64,000 bases of DNA, from assembly GCF_000421465.1 (NCBI RefSeq), contig NZ_ATXB01000001.1:1302001-1366000 (forward strand), in the 5' to 3' direction. The DNA is from Methylohalobius crimeensis 10Ki. Lineage in GTDB: Bacteria > Pseudomonadota > Gammaproteobacteria > Methylococcales > Methylothermaceae. The notes below the pieces were generated by a model, which was not told the origin of the DNA, searched no databases, and saw only the letters and a list, made by a program, of their open reading frames with translations. The position numbers were made by a program, and so were the translations under genes. This document shows, in pieces, positions 58,978 through 64,000 of the stretch (positions within the stretch are counted from its first letter, which is position 1; each line of letters opens with the position of its first letter).

Positions 58978-60587
58978 AGTTCTATCGTGGCTAGATCGGC
59001 GTTGGCGAGCGTGAGGCGAAAGCAACTGCCGTGAGGACCGAAATCGTATTCCAGCTTGGCTTGGTTCAACTGGGCCAATTCCCGTGCGATGTACAGGCCT
59101 AAACCGGTACCCGACGAGGAGGTGGTGAAGAACGGCTCGAATATCCGCCGGGCCTGATCGGCGGGGATGCCGGGACCGCGGTCGATGACCTCGACACAAG
59201 GCTTTTGGGACGCATCGTGACGAAGGCGCAAAATAACTTTGCCGTTATCCGGCGTGCCGTATTTAAAGGCGTTGCCGCACAAATTGGACAGAATTTGTTT
59301 GAGCTGGACCGGATCGGCCCAGGCACTCGGCGATTCCGGGGGAAGCTGAAGATCGATCAGGGAATCCCGCGAGGCGGTTTCCTGAAATTCCCGGCAGAAT
59401 TGTTCCAGCCAAGTCTTCAGAAACAACCGTTCCCGTTGCGCGGAGTTGCGGCGGGATAGTTGCAACACGTTATCGATGATTTCGTCCACCCGTCGGGAAT
59501 GATTTTGAATGATCTCCACCAAGCGCAGGTCCTGGGGACCCAGACCGTCGCTTTCCCCCAGCAGTTGGCCGGCATGACTGATGGCGCCGAGGGGATTGCG
59601 GATTTCGTGGGCGATGCTCGCGGTCAATTTGCCCAGGGAAGCCAATTTGCTTTCCTGGACCCGCTGATGATGCAAAGCGCTGTCTTCGAGAAAAATCATG
59701 GTCAATGTTTCGCCGTGCATGGGGAGGCGGCTGAAACGGGCCTGAATCGGTTCCGTTTGACTGATAAGGGTAGCAAAATTTTGCGCCGGTTGGGCTTGCC
59801 ACTCGCGCAGTGCGGCCACCAGCAGTCCGGGTAGGGTGCTGAGCTCTCGGGGTTTGGCGGGCAACTGCAAAAGCCTCAAGGCGGAATCGTTGATCAGGCG
59901 GATGCGATTGGCGGTATCGAGGACGATGATCCCGGATTGGAGGTGCTGGACGATGAATTCATTCAGTTGCTCCAGATTGGCCAGGTCCACCTTGCGTTGG
60001 TCGGCCAGGGCCTGGCTTTGTTCGGCCCGGCCCGCCAAGGCGACCGCCAGCAAGGCAATGGTGAAATAAGCGATGCCGAGCATGCCCGCGTAGGTGTAAT
60101 GCGTGGTTTCGAAAGCGTGATACCAATCGCCGATTGCTTCCACCGCCAGTACGTCGATGCTGGCCAGGGCGGCAAAACCGAGGGCGCAGCGTCCGCCAAT
60201 CAGAATGCCGGCGGCCACGACCGAAACCGCCAGCAAAACGCCGAAACCGCTCTCCAGCCCGCCGCTGGTGTATATCAGCAAGGGAAGGAGGCCGAGATCC
60301 AAACAAAGGTGCATCCCTGTTTGCCAGACATAGTTGGGTTGGCGCCACCCTAGGAACGGAAGGGTAGCGACGATGGCCAGGAAATAAGCGTAAGCGGTCC
60401 AGAGGAACAGCGATGGATGGACTTTGCCCAGATGGGCCGGTCCCCAAGAGGATTGGAACGCAATGCACAGCAATAGGCTCAGAACCGCCTGGTATCCAGT
60501 AAATACGGACAACAGTTGCCAAGCTTGGGATGCTTGGATTCGATACTTGGAAAACGGGCAGGGGCGCAGCTGCTGGTGGTTAATCAT
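58974..60587 (-). CDS. pilS: sensor histidine kinase, PilS-like
   Basis: A 537-residue membrane kinase. About six N-terminal hydrophobic helices (LLSVFTGYQAVLSLLLCIAF; LFLWTAYAYFLAIVATLPFL; LLAVSVVAAGILIGG; AGMLGIAYFTIALLAVALAG) are followed by a PAS-like segment (LNEFIVQHLQSGIIVLDTANRIRLINDSA). The dimerisation/phosphoacceptor helix is LGKLTASIAHEIRNPLGAISHAGQLL. The catalytic domain has the N box QILSNLCGNAFKYG, then VIDRGPGIPADQARRIFEPFFTT and SGTGLGLYIARELAQLN. This multi-helix plus PAS plan matches PilS of Pseudomonas. It is coupled to pilR. Confidence 0.9.
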   Translation of the reverse strand: MINHQQLRPCPFSKYRIQASQAWQLLSVFTGYQAVLSLLLCIAFQSSWGPAHLGKVHPSLFLWTAYAYFLAIVATLPFLGWRQPNYVWQTGMHLCLDLGLLPLLIYTSGGLESGFGVLLAVSVVAAGILIGGRCALGFAALASIDVLAVEAIGDWYHAFETTHYTYAGMLGIAYFTIALLAVALAGRAEQSQALADQRKVDLANLEQLNEFIVQHLQSGIIVLDTANRIRLINDSALRLLQLPAKPRELSTLPGLLVAALREWQAQPAQNFATLISQTEPIQARFSRLPMHGETLTMIFLEDSALHHQRVQESKLASLGKLTASIAHEIRNPLGAISHAGQLLGESDGLGPQDLRLVEIIQNHSRRVDEIIDNVLQLSRRNSAQRERLFLKTWLEQFCREFQETASRDSLIDLQLPPESPSAWADPVQLKQILSNLCGNAFKYGTPDNGKVILRLRHDASQKPCVEVIDRGPGIPADQARRIFEPFFTTSSSGTGLGLYIARELAQLNQAKLEYDFGPHGSCFRLTLANADLATIEL

Positions 60588-60655
60588 GGACTCGCCTTGA
60601 ATGAGGCAGTTGGCTTAGAATGGCAACCAGGGGTTGAATTAATTATAGCGGCATT

Positions 60656-61825
60656 ATGAACATCCACGAATACCAGGCTAAGACCTGGTTTGATGAATAC
60701 GGCATCCCGATTCCCGCCGGCCGGGTTGCCCGAACCCGGGACGCAGCCCGGGCGGCGGCAGCGGCCCTGGGCGGGGGGCCTTGGCTGGTGAAAGCGCAGG
60801 TTCACGCCGGCGGGCGGGGCAAGGCGGGCGGGGTGATCGTGGCCGAGACGCCCGCTGAAGTCAGGGATGCGGCGGGAAAGCTTTTGGGCACGCACTTGGC
60901 GACCCCGCAAACCGGACCCGGTGGATTGCCGATCGATGCCGTGCTGGTGGAGGCGGCGACCGACGTGGCGCGCGAATTGTATTTGAGCTGGGTGATCGAC
61001 CGGGGGCGAGGGCGGATTTCGGTGATGGCTTCGGCTGCCGGCGGGATGGACATCGAGCAGGTTGCCGCCGAGCAACCGGAACAAATCCTGCGTTTCCACA
61101 TTCACCCGGCGGCAGGTCCGATGCCCTACCAAGGCCGGGAAATGGCCTTCGGATTGGGACTGGCGGGAAAGCAGGTAGGTGTTTTTGTGGCCCTTTTGAA
61201 CGGCCTCTATCGGCTGTTTTTGGACAAGGACGCCAGCCAGATCGAAATCAACCCGCTGGCGATAACCGCCGAGGGCGCGTTGATGGCGCTGGATGCCAAG
61301 ATCAATTTCGACGACAACGCGCTCCATGCGCATCCCGATATCCAGGCCATGCACGATCCGACGCAGGAGGATGCGAAAGAACGGCGGGCACGGGAGCACG
61401 GACTCAGTTATGTCACGTTGGATGGAAACATCGGCTGCATGGTCAATGGCGCCGGGCTTGCCATGGCGACCCTGGATCTGATCAAACAGTGCGGCGGCGA
61501 GCCGGCCAATTTTCTCGACGTGGGCGGCGGAACCTCGGCCGAGCGGGTGACGGAAGCGTTCAAGATCATTTTATCGGATTCCCAGGTGAGAGCGATTCTG
61601 GTCAATATTTTCGGCGGCATCGTCCGCTGCGATCTGATCGCCGAGGGCATCATCGCCGCGGTGCGCGAAGTGCACGTGGGCGTGCCGGTGGTGGTGCGCC
61701 TGGAGGGCACTGAAGCCGAAGCGGGTCGCAAGCTGTTGGAGCAGTCGGGGCTGGCGATCATTCCCGCGTCGGATCTGTTGGAGGCGGCGCATAAGGCGGT
61801 GGCGGCAGCGGAGGAAGAGGCATGA
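60656..61825 (+). CDS. sucC: succinate-CoA ligase (ADP-forming) beta subunit
   Basis: A 389-residue beta subunit that binds nucleotide and catalyses succinyl-CoA to succinate with ATP formation in the TCA cycle. The pattern follows E. coli SucC closely: [133 protein letters not shown] and [17 protein letters not shown]. The malate-CoA ligase of the serine cycle is a close relative, and I cannot exclude it, but no other serine-cycle gene is near. It overlaps sucD by 4 bases. Confidence 0.9.
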   Translation: MNIHEYQAKTWFDEYGIPIPAGRVARTRDAARAAAAALGGGPWLVKAQVHAGGRGKAGGVIVAETPAEVRDAAGKLLGTHLATPQTGPGGLPIDAVLVEAATDVARELYLSWVIDRGRGRISVMASAAGGMDIEQVAAEQPEQILRFHIHPAAGPMPYQGREMAFGLGLAGKQVGVFVALLNGLYRLFLDKDASQIEINPLAITAEGALMALDAKINFDDNALHAHPDIQAMHDPTQEDAKERRAREHGLSYVTLDGNIGCMVNGAGLAMATLDLIKQCGGEPANFLDVGGGTSAERVTEAFKIILSDSQVRAILVNIFGGIVRCDLIAEGIIAAVREVHVGVPVVVRLEGTEAEAGRKLLEQSGLAIIPASDLLEAAHKAVAAAEEEA

Positions 61826-62691
61826 GCGTATTGGTCGATGGCAATACCAAGGTGATTTGTCAGGGATTCACCGGCAAGCAGGCGACTTTCCACTCCCGAC
61901 AGGCCTTGGAATACGGGACTCGTCTGGTGGGCGGCGTGACCCCCGGGCGGGGCGGCCAGACCCATTTGGGACTACCGGTGTTCGATACGGTACGCGAGGC
62001 GGTGCGCGCCACCGATGCGGAGGCGAGCGTTATCTACGTTCCGCCGGCGTTTGCCGCCGATGCGATCCTGGAGGCGGCCGATTGCGGGCTGCGCCTGGTG
62101 GTGTGCATCACCGAGGGGATTCCCACCTTACACATGCTGCGCGTCCGGGAAGCGCTCAGCGAATATGAGTGTGTGCTGATCGGTCCCAACTGTCCGGGGA
62201 TCATCGCGCCCGATGCATGCAAGATTGGCATCATGCCCGGCTTCATCCACCGCCGCGGCGGCGTGGGCATCGTGTCGCGATCGGGGACATTGACCTACGA
62301 GGCGGTCTGGCAGACCACCCGCGAGGGCTTGGGACAGAGCACCTGCATCGGAATCGGGGGGGATCCGCTCCACGGCATGAATTTCATCGATGCGTTGGCG
62401 CTCTTCGAGGAAGATTCGGAAACTCGCAGCATTATCCTGGTGGGGGAAATCGGCGGGGAAGAGGAAGAAGAGGCGGCGGAATTCATCCGCACGCGGGTCT
62501 CCAAGCCGGTCGTGGCGTACATCGCCGGCCGGAGTGCGCCGCCGGGGCGGCGAATGGGACATGCCGGAGCGATCGTCAGCGGCGGCCGCGGCACCGCCGA
62601 GGCCAAGGTGACGGCCCTGCGCCGGGCCGGCGTGGAGGTGGTGGATTTGCCCACTGAAATGGGCGCGCGGATGAAGGATTGTCTGACGTGA
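61822..62691 (+). CDS. sucD: succinate-CoA ligase alpha subunit
   Basis: A 289-residue alpha subunit that carries the phosphohistidine intermediate. The features are [26 protein letters not shown] (CoA binding), [99 protein letters not shown], and the catalytic histidine H247 in [19 protein letters not shown]. It is translationally coupled to sucC and followed by nadE, whose likely start is close to or overlapping its stop. Confidence 0.93.
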   Translation: MSVLVDGNTKVICQGFTGKQATFHSRQALEYGTRLVGGVTPGRGGQTHLGLPVFDTVREAVRATDAEASVIYVPPAFAADAILEAADCGLRLVVCITEGIPTLHMLRVREALSEYECVLIGPNCPGIIAPDACKIGIMPGFIHRRGGVGIVSRSGTLTYEAVWQTTREGLGQSTCIGIGGDPLHGMNFIDALALFEEDSETRSIILVGEIGGEEEEEAAEFIRTRVSKPVVAYIAGRSAPPGRRMGHAGAIVSGGRGTAEAKVTALRRAGVEVVDLPTEMGARMKDCLT

Positions 62692-62702
62692 AAGGAATTC
62701 GA

Positions 62703-64000
62703 TTGCGCTTGGCTTTGGCCCAGCTCAACTATTGCGTGGGCGACATCGAAGGCAATGTGACCAAGATCATCGCCGCCGCCCAAAGGGCCCGCGACGAGCT
62801 GGAGGCGGATGCGGTCGTTTTCAGCGAATTGGCCGTCTCCGGTTATCCCCCCGAGGATTTGCTTTTGCGGCCCGATTTTCTGCGCGTCTGCCGGACGGGG
62901 TTGGACCGGATTCGGCAGGCGGCTTCGGGTATCGAGATCATCGTCGGGTTTCCCGAGAGCCACAACGGCCGTTTGTATAATAGCGCGGCAGTGCTCGGCG
63001 ACGGCCAGCTACGTTTCGTCTATCGCAAGCACGAACTGCCCAATTACGGGGTGTTCGACGAGAAACGCTATTTTCAAGCCGGCGATGCCGCAGGACTGTT
63101 CCTGCTCAAAGGCGTTCCCGTGGGCTTGTCCATCTGCGAGGATATTTGGCATGCCGGCCCGGTGGAACTGACCTGCTTGGCGGGCGCGCATCTGATGCTC
63201 AATCTCAACGCCTCGCCGTTTCATATTCGCAAGATTTACGAGCGCGAGGCCTCGGTGCACGCCCGAATCGCCGACACCCGCATGCCGGTGGTGTACGTCA
63301 ATCAGGTGGGCGGTCAGGATGAATTGGTCTTCGACGGGGGTTCCTTTGTTATGAACGACACCGGGCAGGTGGTGCGCCGCTTGCCGGAATTCCAGGAGGC
63401 GCTGGAAATCGCCGAGTTCGAATGGGACGGTGAGCGGGCAAGTCCGCGGCCCGGCCCGGTCGCGCCAGTGGCCGAGGAGATCCCCAGCATCCATAAAGCC
63501 ATCGTGCTGGCAATCGGCGACTATACTCGCAAGAATCGCTTCGAGGGGGCGGTATTGGGTTTGTCCGGGGGCATCGATTCTTCCGTGGCCTTGGCACTCG
63601 CAGTCGAGGCCCTGGGCGCCGACAACGTGGAGGCGGTGATGATGCCGTCGCGTTTTACATCCGAGATCAGCCTCTCCGATGCCAAGGCTTTGGCGGCCAA
63701 CCTGGGCGTAGGTTACCGGGTGATCCCCATCGAATCGGCTTTCGGCGCGTTCCTCGGTTTGCTTTCGGACGAGTTCGCCGGGATGGCCTGGGACGTGACC
63801 GAAGAAAATATTCAGGCTCGTTGCCGCGGCGTCACCCTGATGGCCATTTCCAACAAGTCAGGAAAGCTGGTTCTGTCCACCGGCAACAAGAGTGAGATGA
63901 GCGTCGGTTATGCCACCTTGTACGGCGATATGGCCGGCGGGTTTGCGCCGATCAAGGATGTGACCAAATTAAAGGTATATCGTCTTGCCGAGCATATCAA
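62703..64000 (+). CDS. nadE: glutamine-dependent NAD+ synthetase, 3' end outside the window
   Basis: The gene runs off the right edge. Its N-terminal part is a nitrilase-type glutaminase (LALAQLNYCVGDIEGNV, VFSELAVSGYPPEDLLLRPDF with the glutamate, YRKHELPNYGVFDEKRYF with the lysine, VGLSICEDIWHAG with the nucleophile cysteine). The second domain is the NAD synthetase proper with the PP-loop LSGGIDSSVALALAVEALG and LVLSTGNKSEMSVGYATLYGD. It converts nicotinate adenine dinucleotide to NAD+ with glutamine as nitrogen donor. The TTG at 62703 is supported by AAAGGA at 62691-62696; a GTG at 62688, overlapping the sucD stop, is the alternative start. Confidence 0.92.
   Translation, partial: MRLALAQLNYCVGDIEGNVTKIIAAAQRARDELEADAVVFSELAVSGYPPEDLLLRPDFLRVCRTGLDRIRQAASGIEIIVGFPESHNGRLYNSAAVLGDGQLRFVYRKHELPNYGVFDEKRYFQAGDAAGLFLLKGVPVGLSICEDIWHAGPVELTCLAGAHLMLNLNASPFHIRKIYEREASVHARIADTRMPVVYVNQVGGQDELVFDGGSFVMNDTGQVVRRLPEFQEALEIAEFEWDGERASPRPGPVAPVAEEIPSIHKAIVLAIGDYTRKNRFEGAVLGLSGGIDSSVALALAVEALGADNVEAVMMPSRFTSEISLSDAKALAANLGVGYRVIPIESAFGAFLGLLSDEFAGMAWDVTEENIQARCRGVTLMAISNKSGKLVLSTGNKSEMSVGYATLYGDMAGGFAPIKDVTKLKVYRLAEHI

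Noticed and set aside
60656-62691. Malate-CoA ligase (mtkAB) of the serine cycle
   Set aside because: The pattern follows E. coli SucCD closely and no other serine-cycle gene is in the window. The two families are close, so this is a preference and not proof.

Overview
This window looks like chromosome from a gammaproteobacterial methylotroph, probably a methanotroph of the Methylococcales type. The main reason is a complete formyltransferase/hydrolase set (fhcB-fhcA-fhcD-fhcC, 52.4-57.1 kb) of the tetrahydromethanopterin C1 pathway, in a genome with ordinary proteobacterial neighbours (pilSR, sucCD, mazG, endonuclease V, glutamine-dependent NAD synthetase). The genus assignment is inference. 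The DNA is GC-rich apart from visibly AT-richer patches at 19.6-21.5 kb and 47.2-52 kb.

Layout. 0-5.2 kb: the end of an aldehyde dehydrogenase, then aminotransferase III, 2-hydroxyacid dehydrogenase, amidase and aminotransferase I, a tight catabolic-looking operon of unknown substrate. 5.4-19.6 kb: a secretion and surface locus with three tandem phage-tail-collar-like proteins, a GNAT acetyltransferase, a DUF6916-like protein, a sulfotransferase, a 2328-residue DUF4347/cadherin-like/RTX protein, and the ABC and HlyD parts of a type I secretion system. 19.7-25 kb: two AT-rich exported Cys-containing paralogues, a sigma-54-type promoter, a 1032-residue secreted protein, and a second exported protein cut off by an IS481-family element. 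26-30.3 kb: an HME-type RND pump and its adaptor, separated by a 107-bp palindromic element. 30.4-33.6 kb: gcvH, dgkA, a PfkB kinase, mazG and nfi, overlapping or nearly so. 33.6-42.2 kb: a small basic exported protein, CorA, a glycan cluster (GH57, DUF4912-GT4, CapA), a BON lipoprotein with a DUF1207 protein, and a Crp/Fnr regulator. 42.5-47.1 kb: a sodium:solute symporter, ParDE, and a TetR unit with a DUF4242 protein and a beta-propeller protein.

47.2-52.3 kb is a small mobile or accessory island that ends at tRNA-Arg(CCG). It holds a frameshifted HigA-like antitoxin, two HicAB modules, a truncated IS256-family transposase and a group II intron. The domain V loop of that intron is filled by a structured repeat, whose inverted second copy lies elsewhere in the same intron. 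The intron is followed by 39-bp tandem repeats that include its own 3' end.

52.4-64 kb returns to core metabolism: fhcBADC, a small membrane protein, pilR/pilS on the opposite strand, sucCD, and a 3'-truncated nadE. No CRISPR array, rRNA or integrated prophage was seen. The best candidates for something undescribed are the tail-collar/sulfotransferase/giant-adhesin/T1SS locus and the invaded group II intron.
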